Below are positions 57,593-64,000 of a DNA stretch of 64,000 nt, piece by piece. The stretch spans positions 7,715 to 71,714 of the forward strand of contig DFGE01000007.1 in assembly GCA_002371675.1 (NCBI GenBank), given 5' to 3'. The DNA is from Clostridiales bacterium UBA3758. Lineage in GTDB: Bacteria; Bacillota; Clostridia; Oscillospirales; Oscillospiraceae. The number at the start of each line of letters is the position of its first letter. Within the stretch, counting starts at the first letter, position 1. The translations under genes were made by a program, and so were the position numbers. The notes beneath the pieces are model-generated. The model searched no databases, was not told the DNA's origin, and was given only the letters and a program-made list of their open reading frames with translations.

Positions 57593-59635
57593 TTACTTGA
57601 AGGCGACCATGGTGTTGGCGATGGTCATGGTGGTCATGAGCATGGCGTTGAGGAAGGCAGGCAGCCAGATGTTGCCGGTCTTCTTGTAGAGGTTCCGGGA
57701 GATGATGGCAGCGATGGACAGCGTGGGCACCATGGCGACCATCATGATGCCGGAGAGCGCGGCGCCGGGGAAGGCCGCGACGCCCTTGGCAAAGAGCATG
57801 CCGTACTGGTAGGCCAGCCAGAGGATCGGGCCGCCGGCGTTGAGCGCGATTGCCACGAGGTAGCCCCAGAAGCCCTTGAGCTTTTCGGTGTTGGTGTTGA
57901 CCGTGATGGCCGCGGTGGACACCGTGTAGAACAGCAGGAAGGTGGGCAGGTAGCGCAGGATGTGGGGCAGGATGTTGAAGTCAAAGGTCTTGAACGCAAA
58001 GGTCCAGATACGGAAGTCGGCCTTGAAGAGCAGATCCATCAGGAAGAGCACCGCGTAGGCGATGACGTAGGTCAGGACCGCAACGATGAGGGACATGATG
58101 ATGGTCAGCGGGTTGAAGGTCACGCCGTAAGTGCGGAAGTTCGCGCCGGCCTTGGCCTTGGAGACGACGAACACCGCGCACATCGCCAGCAGCGAGATGA
58201 GCGCGCAGGCGATGGTCCAGTAGGCGATGGAATTGATGCCGATCGCGGACCAGTAGGCACTGGTGTTGTACATCGGGAACTTCGCGACGAGCGCGAGCGC
58301 GAGGCCTGCGACGATCGTGCAGATGCTGCCGACGAGGTAGGCGCTGCGGCGTTCCTTCTCTGCGAAGCTGAAGAAGATGCCGAAGAGGCCGGCGATGGCA
58401 AAGGCGCAGCCGACATAGCAGAGCACCATGACCATGTCGCTGCCGGCGCCGCCGTCCATCAGCGGGGAGAAGAAGATCGCCGGGATCAGGATCAGGCACA
58501 GCAGCAGCGCCAGGGTGCCGAACTTGCTGCCCGCACCGCTGACGGAGGGCTGCACGGCGAGCTCGCCGGACTTGGCCTTGTTGAGAACGGGGATCTCGAT
58601 GAGGATAGAGGCCACGGCGATAATGAGCATTACAAAGCCCACGAGCGCGGCGCACTCAGCGGCTTCCTTGCCCTGCCAGATCTGGTCGCCCGGGTCGATG
58701 GGATTGAGCTTGTCGGCGTAATCGGCAAAGGCGTCCTGATAGAAATACATGGCGTAGCCGGTGGTGGTGGCGGAGAAGTGATTCCAGGGGTGGGTCTGGG
58801 GCGGTTCGTAGATGATGCGGCGGCCGCCGTCCGTGCTCGGATACCAGGTGTTGGGCTGGCCGGGCTCGGTCAGCTGCAGGAAGGTCATGCCGTCGGGCGT
58901 GGAGACATAGTCCTTATGGCGCACCGTGCCGCCCGAGACGGCCGGGTCGTTGAAGAAGAACTCGTCGTACTGCGCGGCGACCTTGCCCATGATGCGCCCG
59001 CCGCCGAGAGCGTCGCAGGTGGCGGCGTCAAAGCCGATCAGCCCCGTGTACATGAAGTCGGAGCCCTCGGTGAGGCCCGCGTAGATCTTGCGCACGCCGG
59101 TCTCGGCCGCCTGCATCTCGTCCATCGCCATGGCGACGGTGCTGGAGAAGCCGCCCATGGAGTGGCCGGTCACGCCGAGGATGCCGTTGCCGGCCGCGTC
59201 CTTGAGGACGAAGGGCTGCTCATACATGTACTGCACGGCGTCGTTCATGGAGTTGATCCAGAACGGAGCCCACATGCCGAAGAAGTCCTCGCCGTTGTAG
59301 TTCTCGCGGGAGAGGGCGGAATGGCCGTGGTCATACTGGTCGAGCGCCAGGACGACGAAGCCGCGGCGGCTCAGCTCGATGGCGTTGGCGTCCTGCATCT
59401 CGGCGGAGTTGAGGTAGCCGTGCGTCACGATGACGGCGGGCTTGGGATTCTCCGCAGAGGCGTCCTTAGGCATGTAGAGCAGGCCGCTCAGCGTGCCGTG
59501 GCCGCCGTCGAAGGAGATGCGGGTCACTTTTACGCTGCCCATGCTCGAGTTGAACACGCCCGCGACGAGGCTGCCCGCCAGGATCAGCACGAGAGCGATG
59601 ATCAGCACGACCAGGGTTCTTTTCTTGATTTTCAT
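57593..59635 (-). CDS. Alpha/beta hydrolase fused to a multi-pass membrane domain
   Basis: A 680-residue protein. The N-terminal helix (about 7-28) places residues 30-320 outside the membrane. This part is an alpha/beta hydrolase: oxyanion-type motif VTHGYLN (70-76) and nucleophile elbow GHSMGG with Ser159. The strand ALDQYDHGHS precedes it. The C-terminal half (about 335-680) has nine or ten hydrophobic segments. The domain combination suggests a membrane-bound esterase or lipase; the substrate is unknown. AACAGGAGGAAAGAGC fixes the start at 59635. The gene is divergent from marR and probably regulated by it. Confidence 0.8.
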   Translation of the reverse strand: MKIKKRTLVVLIIALVLILAGSLVAGVFNSSMGSVKVTRISFDGGHGTLSGLLYMPKDASAENPKPAVIVTHGYLNSAEMQDANAIELSRRGFVVLALDQYDHGHSALSRENYNGEDFFGMWAPFWINSMNDAVQYMYEQPFVLKDAAGNGILGVTGHSMGGFSSTVAMAMDEMQAAETGVRKIYAGLTEGSDFMYTGLIGFDAATCDALGGGRIMGKVAAQYDEFFFNDPAVSGGTVRHKDYVSTPDGMTFLQLTEPGQPNTWYPSTDGGRRIIYEPPQTHPWNHFSATTTGYAMYFYQDAFADYADKLNPIDPGDQIWQGKEAAECAALVGFVMLIIAVASILIEIPVLNKAKSGELAVQPSVSGAGSKFGTLALLLCLILIPAIFFSPLMDGGAGSDMVMVLCYVGCAFAIAGLFGIFFSFAEKERRSAYLVGSICTIVAGLALALVAKFPMYNTSAYWSAIGINSIAYWTIACALISLLAMCAVFVVSKAKAGANFRTYGVTFNPLTIIMSLIVAVLTYVIAYAVLFLMDLLFKADFRIWTFAFKTFDFNILPHILRYLPTFLLFYTVSTAAITVNTNTEKLKGFWGYLVAIALNAGGPILWLAYQYGMLFAKGVAAFPGAALSGIMMVAMVPTLSIAAIISRNLYKKTGNIWLPAFLNAMLMTTMTIANTMVAFK

Positions 59636-59666
59636 GCTCTTTCCTCCTGTTGTGATTTTTCTGTTT

Positions 59667-59681
59667 GTTTCCACAGGAAAC
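59667..59681. promoter_or_regulatory. Candidate MarR operator (GTTTCC-ACA-GGAAAC)
   Basis: A perfect 6-3-6 inverted repeat just downstream of the predicted transcription start of the hydrolase gene. Confidence 0.55.
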
Positions 59682-59689
59682 TTTATTAT

Positions 59690-59718
59690 ATTATACTGCT
59701 GTCCTCCGGCAATTGCAA
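59690..59718 (-). promoter_or_regulatory. Promoter of the hydrolase gene
   Basis: TTGCAA (59718-59713) and TATAAT (59695-59690), read on the minus strand, have a 17-bp spacer. Confidence 0.8.
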
Positions 59719-59748
59719 CAGTTTTTTGTAAGTTTTTATCAGAATCTC

Positions 59749-59777
59749 TTGCACTTTTTTTGGGGATTTAGTATACT
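59749..59777 (+). promoter_or_regulatory. Promoter of the MarR gene
   Basis: TTGCAC (59749-59754) and TATACT (59772-59777) have a 17-bp spacer, back to back with the hydrolase promoter. Confidence 0.8.
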
Positions 59778-59801
59778 CTGACCAAGGGAGGCGGTACGGA
59801 C

Positions 59802-60290
59802 GTGAAGCTGGAATGGATGGGCGAATATCGCGACGTGGTGGAGGCGCTGATCCACTACTGCAACATTTACGCCGGGGTTTACCGGCAGGAAAAAATGCAT
59901 TTCGGCGAGGTCGCCTACTCCTATTCCCAGATCCAGGTGCTCGAGTACCTGCTGGAGAACGAGGAGCGCTGCGAAAACATGAGCCGCATCGCCGAGCGCC
60001 TCGGCATCACGCGCAGCAACTTCACCAAGATCACCCAACGGCTGGAGGCCAAGGGCCTGGTGGAAAAGGCGCCCATGCCCGGCAGCGGGCGCGAGCTGAG
60101 CGTTTCGGTCACCCCGCTGGGCCGCGCCCTGTACGAGGACTATGCGCAGCAGATCGGCTGGCATTTCTCGCCGATGTTCCGTTCGCTGGAGAAGCTCTCT
60201 CCCGAACAGCGCGGCTACGTGCGCGAGGCGCTGGAGAGCGCGATGGCCGGCAGCGATTACATGCGCCGCCGCGCGGGAGAAAAGGAATAG
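59802..60290 (+). CDS. MarR family transcriptional regulator
   Basis: A 162-residue regulator. The winged-helix DNA-binding core reads MSRIAERLGITRSNFTKITQRLEAKGLVEKAP, with the wing in GSGRELSVSVTPLG. The start is GTG, with AGGGAGGCGGTACGGAC. It is divergent from the membrane hydrolase gene, and its own promoter and the hydrolase promoter face each other over 165 bp. That layout predicts autoregulation and control of the hydrolase. Confidence 0.9.
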   Translation: MKLEWMGEYRDVVEALIHYCNIYAGVYRQEKMHFGEVAYSYSQIQVLEYLLENEERCENMSRIAERLGITRSNFTKITQRLEAKGLVEKAPMPGSGRELSVSVTPLGRALYEDYAQQIGWHFSPMFRSLEKLSPEQRGYVREALESAMAGSDYMRRRAGEKE

Positions 60291-60340
60291 GCGGTACGGG
60301 GAGCCTTGCTCCCCGCTTTGCCGTAAAATGCCCATGAAGG

Positions 60341-60378
60341 ACCACGGGGCTCCGAGAAACCGGAGCCCCGTGGTGTTT
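60341..60378. terminator. Bidirectional terminator
   Basis: ACCACGGGGCTCCG and CGGAGCCCCGTGGT with loop AGAAAC; T run on the plus strand. The flanking marR and mogA genes are convergent. Confidence 0.8.
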
Positions 60379-60389
60379 ATTCTGTTCTG

Positions 60390-60887
60390 TCATTGGTGGC
60401 TGTGGTCGCTGGAGCCGTCGGCACAGAGCATGTCCATGGCATGCACCAGCGCCTCGAGCACGGCGGCGAGGTTCTCCTTCGCGGCGCGCTCGCTGCCGGG
60501 GAGGTTCACGATCAGCGTCTTGCCGCGGATGCCGGCGGCGCTGCGGCTGAGGCAGCCGCGCGGGGTGATCTGCAGGCTCGCGTAGCGCATGGCCTCGGGG
60601 ATACCGGGCGTGAGCCGCTCGACGACGGCGAGCGTCGCCTCCGGGGTGACGTCCCGCTGTGAAAAGCCCGTGCCGCCCGTGGTCACGACGAGGTGGATCT
60701 TCTCCTCATCCGCGCAGCGGATGAGCTCCCGGCGGATCAGGGCGTCCTCGTCCGCCACCACGGCCGTGCGCGCGACCGTGAAGCCCGCGCCCTCCAGCAT
60801 AGCGCTGACAGCCGGGCCGCTGGTATCGACGCGCTCGCCCCGGGAGCACTTGTCGCTGACGGTGATGACTGCTGCTGTGTATTGCAT
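60390..60887 (-). CDS. Molybdenum cofactor biosynthesis protein, MogA/MoaB type
   Basis: A 165-residue cytosolic protein. The fold shows ITVSDKCSRGERVDTSGPAV, VVTTGGTGFSQRDVTPEA and VNLPGSERAAKENL, the typical molybdopterin-binding motifs. It adenylylates molybdopterin before metal insertion. The C-terminus has a His-containing tail. It starts 4 bp after moaA and is the second gene of the unit. MogA and MoaB cannot be separated from sequence alone. Confidence 0.92.
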   Translation of the reverse strand: MQYTAAVITVSDKCSRGERVDTSGPAVSAMLEGAGFTVARTAVVADEDALIRRELIRCADEEKIHLVVTTGGTGFSQRDVTPEATLAVVERLTPGIPEAMRYASLQITPRGCLSRSAAGIRGKTLIVNLPGSERAAKENLAAVLEALVHAMDMLCADGSSDHSHQ

Positions 60888-60891
60888 GTGT

Positions 60892-61845
60892 TCAGCCTCC
60901 GATCTGATTCATGTTTCGCTTTGCCTGACTGTGGTGGCTGTAATCCAGCGCGCCGTGCCACTGCGGCTTGGCGAGAATGGCGGTTTTGATCTGCTCGCGC
61001 ATGCCCTCATAGTCTAGCCCCTTGATGGGAAATTCGGCGGAGGAGTGGAGGCAGGGCTTGAGCTTGCCGTCCGCGGTGAGGCGGATGCGGTTGCATTCGG
61101 CGCAGAAATGCGCGCTGACGGGGCTGATGAGGCCGACGTTGCCCTGCGCGCCGGGGAGCCGGAAGAGCTTGGCGACGCCACCGTCCGCCGCGGCCGGGAC
61201 AAGCTGCGGCAGCTTCTCCGTGACGACGGTGTAGGGCAGAAAGGCCTCGGGGCCGAATTCGTCGGAATCCAGCATGGGCATGAGCTCGATAAAGCGCAGA
61301 TCCAGGTTCCAGCGGCGCGTTAGCTCCGCCAGCTGCGGGATCTCATCGTCGTTGAAGCCGCCGATGAGCACGGTGTTGAGCTTGATCTTTTCAAAGCCCG
61401 CGTCCAGCGCGGCCTCGATCCCGGCGAGGGCCTGCTCGAGCGAGCCGAGCCGGGTGATGCGGCGGTATTTCTCCGCGTCCAGCGTGTCGAGGCTGATGTT
61501 GAGCCGCTTGACGCCGGCCTCCCGGAGCGGGACGGCGAGCTGCGGCAGGAGCGTGCCGTTGGTGGTGAGGCAGACCTCGCGGATCCCCTCCGTCGCGGCG
61601 GCGCCGCGGCAGAGCTCCACGATATTGGGCTTGACGAGCGGTTCGCCGCCCGTGATGCGCAGTTTTGTGATCCCGAGCGAGGCGGCGGCGCGCACCGCCT
61701 GGAGCATCTCCTCCTGGGTGAGCATCTCTTCGTGGCGCTTTTTGCACACGCCCTCTTCCGGCATGCAGTAGCGACACCGGAGATTGCACAGCTCCGTCAC
61801 GGACAGGCGCAGATAGGTGATCCCGCGCCCAAAGCTATCCTGCAT
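60892..61845 (-). CDS. moaA: GTP 3',8-cyclase MoaA (radical SAM)
   Basis: A 317-residue radical SAM enzyme that makes the first pterin intermediate from GTP. The N-terminal cluster ligands are Cys20, Cys24 and Cys27 in ELCNLRCRYC. ITGGEPLVKPN and LTTNGTLL follow. The second 4Fe-4S site is in HFCAECNRIRLTADGKLKPCL, and the required Gly-Gly C-terminus is present (NQIGG). The gene is followed by mogA/moaB 4 bp later. The leader is short, so no Moco riboswitch. Confidence 0.96.
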   Translation of the reverse strand: MQDSFGRGITYLRLSVTELCNLRCRYCMPEEGVCKKRHEEMLTQEEMLQAVRAAASLGITKLRITGGEPLVKPNIVELCRGAAATEGIREVCLTTNGTLLPQLAVPLREAGVKRLNISLDTLDAEKYRRITRLGSLEQALAGIEAALDAGFEKIKLNTVLIGGFNDDEIPQLAELTRRWNLDLRFIELMPMLDSDEFGPEAFLPYTVVTEKLPQLVPAAADGGVAKLFRLPGAQGNVGLISPVSAHFCAECNRIRLTADGKLKPCLHSSAEFPIKGLDYEGMREQIKTAILAKPQWHGALDYSHHSQAKRNMNQIGG

Positions 61846-61903
61846 ACTGCCGCCACCTGCCTTTCTTTTTTCTGTGCTCGGTAAGTTTCACTGTGTATCA
61901 TAT

Positions 61904-61932
61904 ATTATAGCGGTTTTTTGAAGTACTTACAA
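61904..61932 (-). promoter_or_regulatory. Promoter of moaA-mogA
   Basis: TTGTAA (61932-61927) and TATAAT (61909-61904), read on the minus strand, have a 17-bp spacer. Confidence 0.8.
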
Positions 61933-61993
61933 GTGCCGCGGACAAAAAACCGCAGCGTCCCTGGCTTTTTCGCCCGCAGCCCGTGGCTGCCGG

Positions 61994-62022
61994 TTTACAA
62001 GCGGGGCAAAAACTGCTATAGT
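61994..62022 (+). promoter_or_regulatory. Promoter of the DUF2927-like gene
   Basis: TTTACA (61994-61999) and TATAGT (62017-62022) have a 17-bp spacer. Confidence 0.65.
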
Positions 62023-62077
62023 TTTGCCATCAAAACGAGCTGCGCGTCTCTTTCTCCGCGCGGAAAGGAGCACTTCC

Positions 62078-62779
62078 ATGAAAAGATTTCTGCTTGTTGT
62101 CCTGGCGCTTCTCATGGTGTTCGCCACGCTGGGCAGCGCCTCCCCGGCCTCCGATTTTGCCCCGCGGGACGCGCAGGACGGAAAACTGCAGGCGCTCTCC
62201 TGCCTCGGCGTGTGCGCCTTTTCGGCGGAATACAACAGCGACCGCAGCACGCTCTGCCGCTGGGAGAACGAGATCAAGGTCTATGCCGGCGGGAGCCCGA
62301 CGAGCGACGACCTCCGCGAGCTGAACGCCTTTCTGATGGAGCTGTCGTTCCGCGTACCGCTGCTGCCCGTCGTGACGCGGGTCAGCGCGGAGCAGGAGGC
62401 CAACGTCACAATCTACTATGTGCCGCTCAATTCCATGGCCGCGCATGTCAACTCCTATGTAGAGGGCAACTGGGGCTATTTTTCCTACAGCAACTACGCG
62501 TCCGGCGAGATGGCCGCGGGCCGGATCGCCCTTGCCAACGACGTGACCAATCAGCGGCAGCGCAACCACCTCATGCGGGAGGAGCTTGTCGGCGTGCTGG
62601 GGCTCTCAAACGATCATACGCTCTATGCCGACAGCATCGTTTACCAGCCCTGGACCGAGGTGCAGGAGCTCTCCGAGATCGACTGGCTGATGCTCAACAT
62701 GGTCTACAGCCCCCATGTCGACAGCGGGATGAGCTACAAGGAGGTTTACGCCGTCCTGTACCCGACGATCGTGCCGTAA
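62078..62779 (+). CDS. Exported DUF2927-like protein
   Basis: A 233-residue exported protein with signal peptide MKRFLLVVLALLMVFATLGS. The mature part resembles DUF2927: TRVSAEQEANVTIYYVPL, then NHLMREELVGVLGLSNDHTL and LSEIDWLMLNMVYSPHVDSGMS. The region around RQRNHLMREEL is the family core, which resembles a degenerate metallopeptidase. AAAGGAGCACTTCC sets the start at 62078. No function is known. Confidence 0.75.
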   Translation: MKRFLLVVLALLMVFATLGSASPASDFAPRDAQDGKLQALSCLGVCAFSAEYNSDRSTLCRWENEIKVYAGGSPTSDDLRELNAFLMELSFRVPLLPVVTRVSAEQEANVTIYYVPLNSMAAHVNSYVEGNWGYFSYSNYASGEMAAGRIALANDVTNQRQRNHLMREELVGVLGLSNDHTLYADSIVYQPWTEVQELSEIDWLMLNMVYSPHVDSGMSYKEVYAVLYPTIVP

Positions 62780-63347
62780 AGTCAGCTCATACGCGCCGGG
62801 GGTGGAATAATCGTAAGCCTGCAATCGGATTCGTTTCCGTTTCGGCAGATCCATGGCCATGCCTCCCTATCCTCCGTAGGGGCGGCAACCTGCCGCCCGT
62901 GAGTTGCGAAGCCATCGTAGGGGCGGCAACCTGCCGCCCGTTTTATACCCCGCAGGGGCGGGCGTCCCCGACGGCACGTTATCGACGTTTGTAGGGGCCG
63001 GCGTCCCCGACGGCCCGTCATCCGCGTTTGTAGGGGCCGGCGTCCCCGACGGCCCGTTTTCCCGATTATATCACATTTTCGGCAAAGGAAACCGGCGTTC
63101 CCTCCGGGGTGCGAAACCGCGGGCGGCTGATAGCCGCCCCTACGGGTGCGGGCGTACCTGGGTGCGCGTCCGACAGCGGGACGTCGGGGACGCCGTCCCC
63201 TACGGGTGCAAAGCCGTCAGGCGTGGTGCATGGACCGCGGGAGGGGCAAGCTGTACAGTGAAGTAAGATAGTAAACAGGTGTGAAGGGACATGGTATACA
63301 GTTCTGTAGTACAATAAAAGGCATCAAAAAGCAGGGAGCTGGTAAAG
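62780..63347. other. 568-bp gene-free region with clustered GTAGGGGC-type repeats
   Basis: The region has a cluster of GTAGGGGCGGC/GTAGGGGCCGGC repeats in both orientations (62876-63209), followed by a short AT-rich stretch with the transposase ribosome site. The long frames here are repeat-derived (GAGVPDGP repeated) and not genes. Confidence 0.8.
62876..63209. repeat. Clustered GTAGGGGC repeats in direct and inverted orientation
   Basis: Plus-strand copies start at 62876, 62917, 62952 (variant GCAGGGGC), 62991 and 63030; each unit is 25-28 bp and palindromic, for example GTAGGGGCGGCAACCTGCCG. Inverted copies occur near 63115-63145 and 63176-63209. Two sequence types (GCGGCAACCTGCCGC and CCGGCGTCCCCGACGG) are intermixed. 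Confidence 0.85.
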
Positions 63348-63878
63348 ATGCCGTGGGAGAGCAGAACTGTGAAAGAACAAAGAGAAGGTTTCGCCGAAAC
63401 TGCAGCACACAGCAGCAATTTCAGCGCAGTGTGTCGGGAATACGGGATAACACGAAAAACAGGGTATAAGTGGCTGGAACGCTATGAGGCCGGCGAAGAA
63501 CTATCGGATCGCAGCCGGGAGCCACACCATATCCCTCATAAGACGCCGCCGGAGATGGAAGCACAGATCCTCCGCGTGCGAAAAGAAAACCCAGGCTGGG
63601 GCTCCAGAACGATCAAGCAGGTGTTAGAAAATGAGGGACTTGACGGTGTGCCGAGCGCTCGAACCGTGAATGCCGTCTTGAACCGTTATGGCTGTATCGA
63701 AGAGGAAGAGTCTCAGAAGCGGAAGGCATATCTCCGCTATGAAAAAGACGCCTGTAATGAGATGTGGCAGGCAGATTTCAAGGGCGAGTTTTTGACGAAG
63801 GATGGCAAATACTGCTACCCTCTGGACATCATCGACGATCACAGCCGTTTTGCCATTAAAATTGCAGCGTCGTCTTGA
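63348..63878 (+). pseudogene. IS481-like transposase, truncated
   Basis: It encodes 176 residues of an IS481/IS3-related transposase. The N-terminal helix-turn-helix contains NFSAVCREYGITRKTGYKWL. The start of the integrase core has WQADFKGEF (first catalytic Asp) and LDIIDDHSRFA. The reading frame ends at a TGA that is formed by the arm of a palindrome at 63874-63937. The rest of the core, including the second Asp and the Glu, is missing; intact members have 300-400 residues. AGGGAGCTGGTAAAG precedes the start. Confidence 0.85.
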
Positions 63879-63937
63879 ACAACACCCCACTTGTTAGTAG
63901 TATACCATACTGTCTAACAAATGGGGTGCTGTTCAAG
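63874..63937. repeat. 64-bp palindrome with 24-bp arms within the transposase
   Basis: CTTGAACAACACCCCACTTG TTAG (63874-63897) and its inverse at 63914-63937 match at 22 of 24 positions, separated by 16 bp. Confidence 0.85.
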
Positions 63938-63977
63938 TTCCTCGAGTCTCTCTTCCTTCAGCTCAACAAGCTTCATG

Positions 63978-64000
63978 ATAATGACCATCGGATGGCGAAA
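63978..64000. repeat. Left terminal repeat of another MITE-like element, cut by the window edge
   Basis: The last 23 bases equal the reverse complement of the right end of the 19870-20073 element. Confidence 0.9.

Larger units (their letters stand above)
63348..63937 (+). mobile_element. IS481-like insertion sequence remnant
   Basis: The truncated transposase gene and the palindrome that follows. I cannot define both IS ends; TGTACAGTGAAGTAAGATAG at 63249 is a possible left end. Confidence 0.55.

Noticed and set aside
61846..61903. Possible Moco riboswitch before moaA
   Set aside because: The leader from the predicted promoter is about 50 nt, too short for that riboswitch.
62876..63209. CRISPR-like repetition
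   Set aside because: Units are palindromic in two orientations, irregularly spaced and without unique spacers or cas genes.
62904..63266. Frame with repeated GAGVPDGP units
   Set aside because: It is produced by the GTAGGGGC repeats in one register, with no ribosome site.

Overview
The window is a GC-rich Gram-positive gut-type chromosome segment. Gene content and style (Clostridia-type lipoproteins with Glu/Pro/Ala linkers, an Opp system, an ECF sigma/anti-sigma pair, a 6S-like RNA, a SpoVK-like AAA protein, GTG/TTG starts and strong AGGAGG ribosome sites) suggest a member of the Oscillospiraceae (Oscillibacter/Flavonifractor-like). This is inference from gene style; there is no rRNA or other marker to fix the genus. 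I see no tRNA, rRNA, prophage or CRISPR array.

Layout. 0-2.4 kb: lipoate ligase (partial) and dihydrolipoyl dehydrogenase, followed by a hairpin-rich intergenic region. 2.4-10.2 kb: ferredoxin-type aldo/keto reductase, K+/H+ antiporter, SpoVK-like AAA ATPase, RsmE, DeoD, CysE. 10.4-19.7 kb: a GtrII-like membrane glucosyltransferase overlapping a leucine-rich-repeat lipoprotein, a HAD phosphatase, thioredoxin reductase, RarA, and a DUF6020-like membrane protein paired with a GT2 glycosyltransferase. 20.2-25.6 kb: an acidic lipoprotein and a complete sugar-type ABC importer (ATPase, two permeases, binding protein). 25.9-32.6 kb: pyroglutamyl peptidase, aminotransferase, galactokinase, two VanY-type peptidases, an MBL-fold hydrolase and a zinc-ribbon membrane protein.

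32.7-41.3 kb holds the most unusual locus: a five-gene oligopeptide (Opp/Dpp) ABC operon in which the OppC permease carries an apparent seven-bladed RCC1-like propeller in its first extracytoplasmic loop, and the OppF ATPase carries a roughly 190-residue, mostly coiled-coil insertion between Walker A and the Q-loop. A 52-residue membrane protein follows directly. 41.8-47.9 kb: MgtE, an AEC transporter, DUF1643, omega-amidase, NUDIX, and an ECF sigma/anti-sigma pair with an ECF-type promoter. 47.9-55.2 kb: cell-wall genes (SH3/NlpC-P60 hydrolase, class A PBP), small proteins, 6S-like RNA and a PrsA-like foldase. 55.7-62.8 kb: a BMP-family lipoprotein, TspO, a hydrolase fused to a membrane domain and divergent from a MarR regulator, MogA, MoaA and a DUF2927-like exported protein. 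The end of the window has GTAGGGGC-type repeats and a broken IS481-like transposase.

Several families of dispersed hairpin-array repeats sit in the intergenic regions. One has 23-bp terminal inverted repeats and looks like a MITE; another is a 163-bp element present twice without indels.
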